Assembly (NCBI GenBank): GCA_949316235.1
Contig: OX438750.1
Location: 3,114,501 to 3,178,500, forward strand
Direction: 5' to 3'
From: Oegoconia quadripuncta
Taxonomy: Eukaryota; Arthropoda; Insecta; Lepidoptera; Autostichidae
DNA: 64,000 bases
Under the pieces are notes generated by a model. The model did no database searches and had not been told where the DNA came from. It saw only the letters and a list, made by a program, of their open reading frames with translations. Positions 11,001-20,371 of this stretch are shown here, in pieces (the first letter of the stretch is position 1; the number at the start of each line of letters is the position of its first letter). The position numbers were made by a program, and so were the translations under genes.

Positions 11001-14000
11001 TCTCCCTGCACACAGGCCGCATTGAGATCCATTCACGTGGGATGTTTACAGGATTCACATGGCCTGCAAAAGGAAATAAAAAAATATAAAAGTTCCTTAT
11101 AAAATAAAATTTACTCCATTTCCTACTCCAATGCTCAATGTGATTGGAAGACACTCCTTAGGCCCGTATTAATAAACTATTCTCAATACAAGTCTTGAGG
11201 CTGTATCACCCGAGATGCGTCTTAAGCAGTTGACGCTATCTCAAGCTACGTGCTAATTTATAAACCAATCTTGACGTCTATTCAGCTGAGATCACTTCTC
11301 AAGAATTCGCCTCAGCGGCGAATGAATGATAGTCTTGAGTTTCGTTTATTAATACGTGAAACTCGGCCCACGTCTCAAGTGAGTACTGCTTGAATATGCA
11401 CGTGCGTTTCAGGTGTCAAGTTAGGTTTATTAATCAACACGTTTACTTGAGACCGGTCACAAGACTGTTCTCAATCTTGAGAATGGTTTATTAACACGGG
11501 CCTAGTACACAAGTCACAAGTTAAATAAAGATTATAAAAAAAGGTAGTTCCTCGATGTTGGAAAGGCCCTTCGTTTCTGATTAGTACACTGATTGGTTAA
11601 TTAACGAGTGTCGTTTACACGTGCCTAATCAATTGTTTACAACATATCGTATCGATATGAGAGTCACCTACTTAACGTTAATTAAGTACTTAGATACAGA
11701 TGTAGATTAGCACAAATGATTTGCAGATAAGTACAGAGGGTGCACAGTTTTAGGCACCCTTTCGAATTTGTAATTAGTGTGAAAATATATACATAATTTC
11801 ACGATCATCTCAAAATGAATGATCAGTATTATCCAAAGCATTAAAAGTTGCTTGAAAACATCCACGGTTGAGTCCTTGAAATACACAGAAACACACGTGA
11901 CGCATTTTGAGCGACGCTGCGCAGCACTGCACGGCGCGGCACTAAGCGTCAAAATATTCTCAAGATTGTGACCGGTGTCAAGTAAACGTGTTGATTAATA
12001 AACCTAACTTGAGATCTGAAACGCACATGAACACTCAAGACTGAACTTACTTTTGAATCAGTAATGAGTTCTACTCATGATACCTAGGAACGCCCTTTTT
12101 GACTGTGTACACTTTCGACTAACCTTCTTGGCTACATTAAGGTCATCGATTGATTAGTACTTACTGCATCAATATATCGATAGATAAAGTGTAGTAACTT
12201 AATGTCGTTCCATGAAGTAAATAAAAATGAAATGACATTGATGCCTGACAGCAAGATTAGATTGATTTAATAATCTCATTGTTTCTAACAAAACATGTGA
12301 CGAAACTATAAATAAGTGATTTAATATCGAATGTAATATATTTTCTAGATTTTACAAGGGGTTGCATTTGAGCGAGCGATGCCCGATTGGTGTAGTGGAT
12401 TGACCCTGTAAGGAAATCAACGGTCTTGCTAGGGGCAAATGTTTGTTTGATGAATACGAACATTTATTCCCGAGTCATGGATGTGTCCATACTAAAGCTG
12501 GTATCAGAATGGTTTACTTTTGATAGAAGACGCATACCACATAATGATGGAGTGTATCCGGAACGAGTCCTACAGATTCCAAATTTTCGTAGATTATAAT
12601 AATATTAAGGAGGTAGGAGGATGTAATACGGCGCTGGCCTCGCCGCTATCGGCAGCGGCACGAGCGCTGTATAAATTGGTTAGGTTAGGGTTGAAATTAA
12701 GATAAATTCCATGTTGTCTTAATTTCAACCCTAAGGTAGGCGTACGTATAGAGCGACATAGTCACAAAAGTGACCAAGCTCTTTAAATAAAGATTAAAAA
12801 AAAACGGTTTACTTTATATGGGTAATCGAACATTTTGCATCTTTGACTAACTTTTTAGAATTATACTGCATCTGGGATAATTTATTATAATAAAGTGTTA
12901 ATGGCTTCACCACGCGCTTGATTAAGGTTTATAACTTCATTGTCAAAATTAGTATAATATTATTTTGGTATGGTAACAAGTAACAGTAAATGCATCGTAT
13001 ACTAAATATAATATACACCGTGTAACGGTTAAGTGTAGTCATATTTTAAGGGCTTGTTCTACCCATCAATACGAACAACTTTTACTATGGGGGCAACTTC
13101 GAAATCGCGAAAAAAAAATGAGCTGTTCCATAGAAAATTTCAATAACCTCCCGATGCAATGTATGAAACAGCTGATTTTTTTTTCGCGATTTCGAAGTTG
13201 CCCCCATAGTAAAAGTTGTTCGTATTGATGGGTAGAACAAGCCCTTAAAATATGACTACACTTAACCGTTACACCCTGTACTATAGCATTCATTAATATA
13301 TTTTTAGGGTAAATTATTTTGTGATGCTACTAACTATATTTAGACACTATTTGTAATAAGTAATAACTGTAGGTAATATTGTTAAACTTAGCTTAGGTAT
13401 ATTCAAGATATAGTGTTAAATTTAACCAATTTTGTACCACTGTATTCGTCTTCGAAATAGTAACCTGTGGATAACGTTGCTGGTTGCACAATGATTCACA
13501 TCATTTTGTAAAACTAGATTAAGTATATAAATGTCCATTTCTTTGTGTGTGTGTACAATAAAGTGTTAAAATAAAATAAATAAAATAAATTGTGCAGCTG
13601 TTTGTTGTCCTTAAGAAAATAAAATAAAATTTTTTGATCGAATTCGACTATGGTTCCTTGGGGAGAGTTGTTCGTAACCAAGAGTGGCGTCATCAGTTAA
13701 TTCAAATTACACGAATTCAAATTCACCCTGTATATGTACTTCAATTTCTGAAACATTAATTGCTTACTAGTTATAATACAATTATTTAACCGAAAATGTA
13801 GATAATCCCCGAGAAAACAAATGAATAAGTTTACTATATAATAAACCAAACAAACGCTAAAATATCTTCGAAACGGCTTAACCGATTTTCATCGAACATG
13901 GCTATGAACCTATCCCCGAGTTTAATCTATAAAAATATTGAACATTTAGAAAATCCCCGATAGACTATGATGTCATCCAAATACACCAAAAAAAAAACGG

Positions 14001-17000
14001 TTAAAAGCTCATCCATCATATCACGCACACACCCTCGTTCATATACCCCCCTCCCTACTCACATACTACCCCCCCCGTCCCCCCGTCACTCACATCGGGT
14101 CGGTCACTCAGTCGGGTAATAAATAACTAATGAATATTATAAATGCCATGGTTCCTTTGGGAAAATTGTTCGTAATCAAGGGTGACTGAGGAGGGTTGAA
14201 TCACATGTCATTAAGAGAGTGATGAATATAGATGTCGATGGTTCGAAAGGAAGAGGTGAACAACGGAAAAGATAGATGGATTGTGCGAGGGGTGATATGA
14301 ACGAAAAGGGCGTGAATGATTAGGTAACGGCCGATAGAGGAGATTGGAAGAAAATGACGTATTGCGCAGACCCCACATAAATTGGGACCAAAGGAAGAAG
14401 ATGATGAATTATTGTATGTGTAATTATTTGACGACCTGTTTGGTGTAGTGGTTAAAAACTCTGACCACTATACCAAATCGTCGCGGGTTCGAATCCCGCT
14501 AGGGGCATGTGTTTGTGTGATGAATACGGACATGTGTACCCGAGTTATGGATGTTTTCATTTATAATAAGTATTTATTTACAAAAAAAAATGTATTTGTG
14601 TAGTATATCAACCATCTGGTATCCACAACACAAGCCTATAGTTGCTTAATGTGGAACTAGATGGCGCTGTGTATATGTCTAAGGATATTTATTTATTATT
14701 ATTATTTGCTATTCCTATTCTTATTATTAATAAATTTATCAATGTATCATATCAAATAGGTGGGTACTTATTGTTGAGCTAAATTGGTGCAGTTATCGGC
14801 GACTCGAGACATGCTACTAGTCACGAACGTGATAACAGACAGATTAGATCCATCCATGTTAATGTACTCGGCTGCTCTCAATATCACATATATGACATTA
14901 GTAATTGACAAGTGGCAAGTCGTTCGGTATGGACACTTGCATAGATACACAGATATTAACACATACACAAATATCCTACCGCACAATCATTCTGCTTTGT
15001 GTTATGGTTTTCGAAATGCAGCCTTATTTTACAGTAATAAAAAAAAGAAGTACAAACGGTTACAACTTATAATAGAGTCGTGTGTATCTGTACCACAAAT
15101 GGACCATCGCTCAGTGTGTCATGGTATTTGGTTATCGGGGTACATCACTATGTGGATGTACAACACTAGGTAGCTTGAGAATATGATAGAGATTGAATAA
15201 GGAGGGAATTAATAAAAACGTATGATTGTATACAAGTGAAGCTTATAAATTAGAGATTCTTATTGTGATCTTGACTCTTATTTATGATAAGCGTGGATCA
15301 CCTATTTAAATATTTTTTTCTCGTTTATTTAGGAAAACAAACAGCTGTACTACGGACAGTACAACATATATACTTAGGTAATAGCATAGCCAATGTCGTT
15401 ATCCAAATATAAATCAATGTTGGTGATTTATAGAATAACCTTCCAGATTAGATTAAATTAACACAAGGCATGGAATTTAAGACAAAATTATCACTATGCC
15501 TTATAAATTATTGTTTCTATTCCATAAACGAATAAGATTAGGTATAAGGATAAGGACATGTTACTATGATGATAGATAATTAATGAATTAAATTGAGTGA
15601 CATTACCGACCGATTGGCGTAGTGGATAGTGACCCTATCAGCGAAACCAACGGTTGCCGGTTCGAATCCCGCGACGGGTAAATGTTTGTGTGATGAATAC
15701 GAACATTTATTCCCGAGTCATGGATGTTTATATAAATATTTATGTATGTTTATTCGTTATCTAGTATCCATAGCACAAGCTTTGCTTAGTTTGGGGCTAG
15801 ATGATTGGTGTAAGTGTCCGAAATATTTATTATTATATTATTATTTATAACTATTACATTCCTGTTTACTGGTGACTCCATTCCTGATTACGAACATCTT
15901 TCCACTAGACACCATAGTCGAATTCAGCCGAAAATTGTTGGACTTCTATAGATACTTGTTACAGAATGGTTTAGGTAATTTGTATCGGTAATCGAAATTT
16001 TTTCGATCGAATTCGACTATGGTACCTTGGGGAAAGTTGTTCGTAATCAAGAGTGACGTCACCAGTTAATGGGAATTACAAGAATTTCTTTCGCGTTGTG
16101 TGTATTTAGTTAATTATAAACCCATTGTATCATTATGATTCATACAATTTTATCACACCACCATACAACATGTACAGACGAATCTCCCTAAAAGTATTAT
16201 ATGGACCGTATGGACCGAAGCACTCTAGCACCATCTATTAGAAAGTATTCATACAATATCAACACTCAAACCAAATCCATAATAATATGTCACATATAAA
16301 TGAGTAAGAAAATTTCGTCAGCTCTGCTAATTGATATTGTGGTCTAGTGGTAAGCGACACGAGTGCTTAGGTAACGTCTTTCGAAAAGACACGGTTTTCG
16401 AATCCGGCTAAGACAATTTTTATTCGATTTTTTTTCTATTTGGAAATTTTTTTTTTCTTTTTTTAAAGGAAAATAAAACGTAAACACTTCATTAAAATAA
16501 TAAAAAGGTAAGGAAAATAAGAAAAGCAAAAATTTTTGGAGGTGACACTTTAGCCCATGTGATACTTTTAGGATGATTAGTTTGTACCTAACACAAGACG
16601 CACATAAAGAAATCGAGTGTTTCCTTCAATTAAATTTCTGTTCTGTTCTAGATGGCACTAGCAGTACAATATGGCCATAGTCCACCACGCTGGCCCATTG
16701 CGGGTTAGGGACTTCACATGCTTTTGAATTTTAATTTCTCAGAGCGGGATCGGGAGAGGGCCGATCCCGCTCCCAGGAGGCGACGTCGGGGGGGCGGCAA
16801 CGCGGCAAGGGTCGCGAGCGGCTACATCTCGGGGCGATGTAATCGTCGGACGCGGCCCGGGAGAGGATGACACCCCACGGACCGACCGGGGCGGTGTCGT
16901 CGCATCGGGCCCTGCCACGTTTCATACCGCTCGCTGATCACGGTGTGAGGCACGACAGCGCCCCCCTACGGAGGGTGCGCTAGCTTATGCGTTCCCAGGT

Positions 17001-18355
17001 CCTCCCTATTGCCGCCATTCGCCACGGGGTTTTAGTGGCTCCCGACAGGGAGGGGAATCCCACATAACCGTCTCGCCGTCCCCCAGGTGGTAGTACAAGT
17101 AAGTACTAACATACACATGTACCTAGTCAGGCATGGCAATATGAATATCTATATTATTAATGTCGTTTTAATTACCAATAGTTATAATTTTTATGAAGCT
17201 ACATATGTCACTCGGATAATGTCAATAAATTTCTGTATACGAATAATCTTGTCACACTGCTGCTGTTTTTAGATTTATTTCGTGTCAATAGGTCAAGCAT
17301 AGTAAATACCTACCTAATGTGATACCTACAATGATCACAATTTGAATTCATGAATAACAAAATTGTAAGTGCCTACGCCTTAAAAATTGTTTTAATAAAA
17401 TGTTTAAACAATAGGTATGCAGATAGGAGTCTTCATTCTAAAACAAATTATGGTGGTCCTTTTTCTTTAACCGACTTCAAAAAAGGAGGGGGTTCTCAAT
17501 TCGAGTGTATTATTTTTGTAACAATGTAGGTAACATTGTTTTTTTATTGTTTGAATGGGCCAGGGCGTAGGTCTGATTATGCAGACCGGAAATAAAGAGT
17601 GATGTCGCTTGTTTTATCAATTTATTGCGGTAAAATTATTTGATTTCAATTCAATAAATTACATATAAATCAACGCACAAAATGCTACCAAAAAATTAAC
17701 AATATGCAGATCCTTACCTAAATACTATTATGTACATTCTATTCTTACCTACCACCTTTCTGAAACTGTATTTTCTTTTCTGTTGTACAATAAAGTGTAT
17801 TTGTATTGTATTGTACTATACTTAATAAAATATATTACATAAAATGTATTCTCTGATTAAAGTATTTATCTGACTTATCTTCAAAACTGCTTAACGATTA
17901 CCTACTCCTATAAGTACCTACCAATTTATTGAAAACGGCCGTGTATCATTAAAGCAAGATGTCGACCCAGTTACCTAGGTAACCAATATACTTATTAGTA
18001 GGTACCTAGTACTTAATGATGCCTAAGTAATAATAATATTAATAAATATAAAAAGGTGTTGAAATTGCATAAATTGTTATGCAAAATGACTGACAACTTC
18101 AAGATGTACAATCGAAAACAAAATTTTGAAAAATGTCATGAATTTCTAGAACTGCAGCGAACAAATTCCTTACCTAGTATAAAATTAACCTGGCAGAACA
18201 ATAATTTTATTTGGTACATATACCATAATGTCTTTGTCCAATACACATGTTTTGGACTGACCTCATAAAAAAATAAACAAAAACTTACATTGTGTAGCAA
18301 AGACTGGGGCTGCAACAGCCAGGAGCGCGATCACGGCAACGAAGATAGCCTTCAT
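4902..18355 (-). CDS. Fer1HCH: Secreted ferritin heavy chain (whole gene, 5 coding exons)
   Basis: Ferroxidase subunit of insect secreted ferritin: it oxidises Fe(II) and helps build the 24-subunit iron-storage shell in the secretory pathway and haemolymph. Coding exons on the minus strand are 18355-18289, 11063-10921, 9137-9003, 7283-7149 and 5057-4902. All have GT-AG borders and the phases join to an open 211-aa frame. Residues 1-20 or so form a signal peptide (MKAIFVAVIALLAV...), followed by Cys23 and Cys41, typical of the secreted insect form. The ferroxidase ligands all align with human H ferritin: Glu52, Tyr59, Glu86/Glu87, His90 (in GEEREHA), Glu136 and Gln173. An IRE lies 90 nt upstream of the start codon. 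The gene is divergent from the light-chain gene. Length matches lepidopteran orthologues. The exon map was read by eye; the family call is very secure. Confidence 0.96.
5196..5575 (+). mobile_element. LINE (family L1), 3' end fragment
   Basis: Encodes the LINE C-terminal tail VPVDIQNLPLNKFKAIIKQK and KGYYKITDYLNDKQAW, then 3'UTR ending in (CTAT)n. Other copies: 31538, 42885, 51950, 56655, 57480 and 63155. Confidence 0.88.
5574..5800 (+). repeat. SINE family S1
   Basis: Near-intact copy: GACGACCGATTGGTGTAGTG, B box GGGTTCGAATCCCG, end 'gattggtgtaagtgtccgaa'. It follows directly on a LINE (CTAT)n tail. Confidence 0.93.
5801..5958 (+). repeat. (ATATT)n microsatellite
   Basis: About 31 perfect pentamers grown from the S1 SINE tail. 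ORFs rich in Ile-Leu-Tyr-Tyr are artefacts. Confidence 0.98.
6167..6724. mobile_element. MITE family M4
   Basis: Terminal inverted repeat CCCAGGGAAAATACG / CGTATTTTCCCTGGG; AT-rich interior with TGAAAATGTCGTCGAGCTGC. The left ~315 bp recur at 44225-44541 in the DPP8/9 gene. Confidence 0.8.
6871..7125 (-). pseudogene. Two decayed tandem copies of Fer1HCH exon 4
   Basis: Both stretches line up base for base with exon 4 (7149-7283). Copy B, about 7015-7125, keeps the blocks GTGCTCCATCCTGAG and CTTCAACGCTGC and the exon-start block GCACTGAGGGAGCTGT, all read on the plus strand. Copy A, about 6871-7010, keeps GTCCTGATGC, CTACATCCTAAAG, CTTAACGCC and GCGCTGAGGGCGCT. On the minus strand a single frame runs without a stop from exon 4 through its donor and both copies, to about 6858. 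The conserved 'SHC' and 'DD.DF' spacings are still visible. The Glu136 equivalent and most core residues are lost, so these are probably non-functional duplicates inside intron 4. Use as alternative exons cannot be excluded. Confidence 0.75.
7149..7283 (-). CDS. Fer1HCH: Fer1HCH coding exon 4
   Basis: Acceptor CTCCACAG|CCC, donor TACAAT|GTAAGT, 135 nt. Encodes helix C (WESGVEALEHALRMEHEVTN) with ligand Glu136. Two decayed copies of this same exon lie directly downstream at 6871-7125. Confidence 0.95.
7628..7981 (-). mobile_element. MITE family M2
   Basis: Full-length M2 copy in Fer1HCH intron 3, ending 'ggtttattaatacgggcct'; contains GTGACCGGTCCCAAG and CTCAGCTGAGTA. Confidence 0.85.
7982..8300. 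other. Intron sequence, no gene seen
   Basis: Part of Fer1HCH intron 3; neither a coding frame nor a known repeat is recognised, apart from 'agtgcagatgggtgtcctt', a short repeat-like string. Confidence 0.5.
8310..8870. mobile_element. Element with (ATAATnnAAATnCGC) subterminal repeats in inverted arms
   Basis: The left arm (8315-8440) carries many CGCATAATATTAAATCCGC-like strings. The right arm (8745-8860) carries their reverse complements (TTATGCGGTTTTAAAATTATGC). Between them is a different, GC-richer block (GAGCGAGCAAGATGGGTCGG). Probably a MITE-like element next to Fer1HCH exon 3. Confidence 0.5.
9003..9137 (-). CDS. Fer1HCH: Fer1HCH coding exon 3
   Basis: Acceptor TGCCCAG|GTG, donor ATCAAG|GTATGT, 135 nt in phase 0. 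Encodes helix B with the hallmark GEEREHAMKL (Glu86, Glu87, His90), the centre of the dinuclear iron site. Confidence 0.96.
9376..9520 (+). repeat. SINE family S2, 5' part
   Basis: GACCTGTTTGGTGTAGTGGC, B box GGGTTCGAATCTCG, body to TTATGGATGTTTTTCATTT; truncated by an S3 copy. Confidence 0.88.
9519..9791 (-). repeat. SINE family S3
   Basis: Reverse copy with B box complement GGGGATCGAACCCGCGACC and head complement TGAGCCACGGAGGCGG; the 3' end is at 9519. Confidence 0.9.
9800..9943. mobile_element. Palindromic MITE family M6
   Basis: Long inverted repeat: GGTGTCGATTCGGCTGGACA ... TGTACATCCGAATCGACACC, with AAAACCAGTTTTGGAGT / ACTTTAAAACTGG inside. Second copy at 20219-20371. It sits beside an S3 SINE. 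Confidence 0.88.
9945..10190 (-). repeat. SINE family S1
   Basis: Reverse copy with (AAATA)n tail, B box complement GGGATTCGAACCCG and head complement GTCACTATCCACTACGCC. Confidence 0.93.
10200..10830 (-). mobile_element. LINE fragment: RNase H end and Cys-His zinc knuckle
   Basis: The minus frame 10830-10315 (171 codons) reads YSHKADELAKLGASG (RNase H C-terminal motif), then LTRALTGHCCLSKHM and CRLCLLAEETPAHLLCEC, the CxxC...HxxxxC knuckle of I/R1-group non-LTR retrotransposons, ending ...EANLSNEL. It is 5'-truncated and lies in Fer1HCH intron 2, beside exon 2. The reverse-strand 163-codon ORF is a shadow. Confidence 0.88.
10921..11063 (-). CDS. Fer1HCH: Fer1HCH coding exon 2
   Basis: Acceptor TTTGCAG|GC, donor GATGGG|GTGAGT, 143 nt. 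Encodes the secreted N-terminal extension (CHVNPVNIPREWISMRPVC) and helix A, with ferroxidase ligands Glu52 and Tyr59 in QMEVSASIQYLAMG. Confidence 0.95.
11162..11504 (+). mobile_element. MITE family M2 (full length)
   Basis: 'aggcccgtattaataaac' at the left, 'gtttattaacacgggcct' at the right; the reference copy for the family, about 340 bp. Confidence 0.9.
11953..12030 (-). mobile_element. MITE family M2, end fragment
   Basis: 'ttctcaagattgtgaccggt' then GTCAAGTAAACGTGTTGATT and AACCTAACTTGAGATCTG, as in the full M2 copies. Confidence 0.8.
12381..12488 (+). repeat. SINE family S1, truncated
   Basis: CCGATTGGTGTAGTGGATTG, lost B box, then AAATGTTTGTTTGATGAATACG and ATTCCCGAGTCATGGATG. Confidence 0.8.
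12685..12734. repeat. Perfect hairpin in Fer1HCH intron 1
   Basis: TTAGGGTTGAAATTAAGA and its exact complement TCTTAATTTCAACCCTAA, separated by a 14-base loop. Preceded by GC-rich GGCGCTGGCCTCGCC. Function unknown; could be the core of a small MITE. Confidence 0.7.
13014..13280. mobile_element. Palindromic MITE family M1
   Basis: 267 bp; ~115-bp arms starting TACACCGTGTAACGGTTAAG are almost exact complements. Unique centre TGAGCTGTTCCATAGAAAAT...CCTCCCGATGC. Copies at 28517-28783 and 55732-55998 are nearly identical. Confidence 0.95.
13622..13734 (+). mobile_element. MITE family M5, half copy
   Basis: 'gatcgaattcgactatggtt', GGGGAGAGTTGTTCGTAA and ATTCACCCTGTA at the end; other copies at 15862-16090 and 47486-47706. 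Confidence 0.75.
13840..14190. other. Repeat debris, C-rich stretch, no gene
   Basis: AACGGCTTAACCGATTTTCATC is a common lepidopteran repeat string. 14040-14090 is C-rich (ACTACCCCCCCCGTCCCCCC), and a short M5 remnant is at 14147-14185. Confidence 0.5.
14195..14385 (+). mobile_element. LINE remnant, C-terminal end
   Basis: Broken frames read RWIDCVRG, MNEKGVND, TADRGDWKKMTYCADPT and GTKGRR, a common insect LINE C-terminus, followed by GAAGATGATGA. Confidence 0.7.
14431..14692 (+). repeat. SINE family S2 (full length)
   Basis: GACGACCTGTTTGGTGTAGT, B box GGGTTCGAATCCCG, body to GGAACTAGATGGCGCTGTG and (TTA)n tail. Confidence 0.95.
14930..15100. mobile_element. LINE 3'UTR fragment
   Basis: ACACAAATAT...CACAATCATTCTGCT and CTGTACCACAAATG are shared with 32340-32545, which ends in (TAGA)n. 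No coding part is present. Confidence 0.55.
15607..15845 (+). repeat. SINE family S1 (full length)
   Basis: CGACCGATTGGCGTAGTGG, B box GGTTCGAATCCCG, body and (TTA)n tail. Confidence 0.94.
15862..16090. mobile_element. MITE family M5
   Basis: Inverted halves: GGTGACTCCATTCCTGATTA...CACCATAGTCGAATTC, against GAATTCGACTATGGTACC...AATCAAGAGTGACGTCACC. Confidence 0.8.
16336..16420 (+). pseudogene. tRNA-like sequence with long variable arm
   Basis: A box TGGTCTAGTGGTAAGC and B box GGTTTTCGAATCCG frame a hairpin GTCTTTCGAAAAGAC at the place of a class II (Ser/Leu) variable arm. ATTGT/ACAAT could pair as part of an acceptor stem, but the stem is incomplete and no clean anticodon arm forms. It is a tRNA pseudogene or a one-off SINE head. 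Confidence 0.45.
16672..17095. mobile_element. S5 repeat fragment joined to a GC-rich block
   Basis: 16672-16740 matches the S5 repeat (AGTCCACCACGCTGGCCCA...TTTCTCAG). 16741-17095 is a sharply GC-rich island (GGGATCGGGAGAGGGCCGAT, CACGGGGTTTTAGTGGCTCC) unlike its surroundings. It looks like a piece of a GC-rich LINE, but I cannot prove the family. Confidence 0.5.
17461..17580 (+). repeat. Dispersed lepidopteran repeat string
   Basis: TTTAACCGACTTCAAAAAAGGAGG and TTCTCAATTCGAGTGTATT, a very common moth/butterfly repeat motif, fragment only. Confidence 0.55.
17590..18280. other. Fer1HCH intron 1, nothing recognised
   Basis: AT-rich; one short LINE-type tail (GTGTATTTGTATTGTATTG) near 17790. 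I see no gene. Confidence 0.5.
18289..18355 (-). CDS. Fer1HCH: Fer1HCH coding exon 1 (signal peptide)
   Basis: Starts at the ATG at 18355-18353, the first ATG after the IRE. Encodes 22 residues of hydrophobic signal peptide plus one base. The donor is CAAT|GTAAGT. This exon is too short to stand out as an ORF. The codon split across the intron completes Cys23. Confidence 0.93.
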
Positions 18356-18444
18356 TTTTCTACAATTAAATCACAGATATTTTGACGATTATAATACAAA
18401 GCGAGTATCTGAATCAAAGTACGGAACGAGAACGCGAAGTCAAA

Positions 18445-18469
18445 CCTTTACACACACTGGTGTAGAAGG
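18445..18469 (-). promoter_or_regulatory. Iron-responsive element in Fer1HCH 5'UTR
   Basis: Read on the minus strand: lower stem CCTT/AAGG, bulged C, upper stem TACAC/GTGTA (5 bp, all Watson-Crick), loop CAGTGT. This fits the IRE consensus (CAGUGN loop, unpaired C five bases 5' of it) exactly. IRP1 binding here would block translation when iron is low. It lies 90 nt upstream of the start codon. Confidence 0.95.
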
Positions 18470-19304
18470 CGACTTATCAGCAGACGAAGAAAGAACAACA
18501 ACTATACGCGACCAAGGCTTAAATTGCACAAAAATAATGAATTACGCAGCGATAACCGTAGCATCTCGTCAACACGAATGATTCAGAATGACAACGGTAG
18601 AGCGAGACGGAAAACTACCATTCGCTTCCCCGTCGAGGTTTCGCGTTGCAAGAAACTCTGGGAATTTTACCGAATGAAATAATCGTATTTGGGTAGCTTC
18701 ATAATAATTTTTTTGCCTTATAAAAGGCTTACATATAAACATTGATTATACTATAATAAAAGACTATAAAACTGAATCAATTTAAAAATAAACGTGAATA
18801 ATGGAATTTAGAAATCTCTGGAAACACAAAACCTCAACATTTCATAATGGAGCGTGATACGTCATTCCGTGGCTGGGTCGAGTTGCGGAGGCCGAGGGGG
18901 TTTTAGTTACGAGAGGGGGAGGGTAAAATGATACCACCTCCAACATTTTAGCTTGTTTTTGGGGGAATAAAAAGGCACTTGACAAATGGTTCACCATTCT
19001 TATTATCAATAACATGAGCAGTAACCCTAAATAGATGATTGAATGAACTATAAATAGTCTAAAAATAGCGTTACCATTGTAATTAACAATGCTCCAATCA
19101 ATTTTTAAATAAGATTTGTGGTAAAATTTATTTAAACACTAGGCACACCAGCTATTCTCGCAACTAACTTCACGTGATGATTAATTTTATTTATCATTGT
19201 GTTGTCGTACTTTAATCGAAGAGACAGAAAATCGTACTTTGTTTGTCCCAGTTGCGGACATCGTTTTATCATATAGATTTAGGTAGTTCTTTGTGTTGGA
19301 AGTC
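18470..19304. promoter_or_regulatory. Shared divergent promoter region of the ferritin pair
   Basis: About 835 bp separate the two IREs, so both transcription starts must lie in here or close to its edges. No repeat element is recognisable, unlike almost every other intergenic stretch of the window. A kappaB-like string GGGAATTTTA (18660-18669) matches an insect Rel site at 9 of 10 positions; this is weak and unsupported. I see no convincing TATA box on either side. Confidence 0.7.
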
Positions 19305-19331
19305 GCCTTCTGTGCCAGTGTGTGCAAAGGC
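19305..19331 (+). promoter_or_regulatory. Iron-responsive element in Fer2LCH 5'UTR
   Basis: Lower stem GCCTT/AAGGC, bulged C (19310), upper stem TGTGC/GTGCA with two G-U pairs, loop CAGTGT (19316-19321). The surroundings (AAGTCGCCTTCT before, AAAGG after) are nearly the same as at the Fer1HCH IRE, which suggests the two are homologous. Confidence 0.94.
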
Positions 19332-19402
19332 TTTGCTTTCAACGGAGCGAAATCGCGTTCTATATTCTTTCTATTAACCTAGAGTTGCGTCGCACTAATT
19401 TG
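19305..19402 (+). other. Fer2LCH: Fer2LCH 5'UTR exon (start not defined)
   Basis: The non-coding leader carries the IRE and ends at donor TTTG|GTGAGT (19403). It joins across a 1.6-kb intron to acceptor GGTTCTAG|AACA, with ATG at 21028. The true 5' end is a little upstream of 19305 and cannot be fixed from sequence. Confidence 0.7.
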
Positions 19403-20218
19403 GTGAGTTACCTTTATTTATTAATAATTCTTAATTTTTGCTAATGTTTGGCGTTTCCTGTTTTGTTTCGTTTTGTATGCAGTTTTAATGAATTAATTAT
19501 GTCTGGTATCTGTCAGTTAGGTACCTATACTATTAATAGTTGATACATAGATAATAAGCTGCCTATATTACGGTATCTAATCCCAATTATTAATTAAAAA
19601 TAATTTTGTTATCGACTGTACTACTTTTAATTTTTTTTTATTGGTGCTATTGTTATCAATAAATCTGTAATTTGTTGATAATTTCTAGACTTGTAATACA
19701 ATAATAATCTGTTGTAAAACTCGTTGTAAATTATAATTATCAGTTGATGTTGTAAAAATGAATGAACATTTTGACATTGTGATTATTAATTAGAGTTGCC
19801 AAGATATTTTCTGGATATACCTATAATTAATCGAGCTTTACAAAATTGACAGAATTGACTTTTTCCGCGCGACATATAATTAAAAATTGTCAAGAGTAGC
19901 TATTTGGGTAATGCGATAGGGCGAAATACGGACAACACTTTGTCCCAGTATATGAATTCAAATGGCAAAGCTACGAGAAGTCCTGGTAAATGCAAGATAT
20001 TTGGTTGTTGACAATACTGATCTACCTACACACATTTATATCTGTGCAGTGTGCTCAATCTCTTTGGAAATTCTAGACTCCATCGAGTTGGCTCCTTTGT
20101 TGAAGGCGAAGTCCGCATAGGCAATGATTCCCGAGTTGCATCAAGGGGGTACGCGCAGCAATCTCTTAACTAATCAGTAAATAACCATTTAAGTACTTAA
20201 AAACCAACAAACACGACA
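19403..20218 (+). other. Fer2LCH intron 1, first half
   Basis: AT-rich intron with no recognised repeats up to the M6 element; no coding frame supported. Confidence 0.6.
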
Positions 20219-20371
20219 GTGGTGTCGATTCGGATGTACACCAACTAAATTTAACTAAATTAAAACCAGTTTTAAAGTAGTGCTGTCTCTTTCACCCTGG
20301 AACAGTACGATGCGACGGCACTACTCCAAAACTGGTTTTAGTTTAGTTGGTGTACATCCGAATCGACACCA
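20219..20371. mobile_element. Palindromic MITE family M6
   Basis: GGTGTCGATTCGGATGTACA...TGTACATCCGAATCGACACC; the interior again pairs (CCAGTTTTAAAGTAGTGC / GCACTACTCCAAAACTGG). Lies in the Fer2LCH leader intron. Confidence 0.9.

Noticed and set aside
14784..15173. 129-codon ORF
   Set aside because: Overlaps a LINE 3'UTR fragment shared with 32340-32545; no protein motif.
18660..18669. Rel/kappaB site in the ferritin promoter
   Set aside because: Nine of ten matches to a short, degenerate motif in AT-rich DNA; not above chance without binding data.
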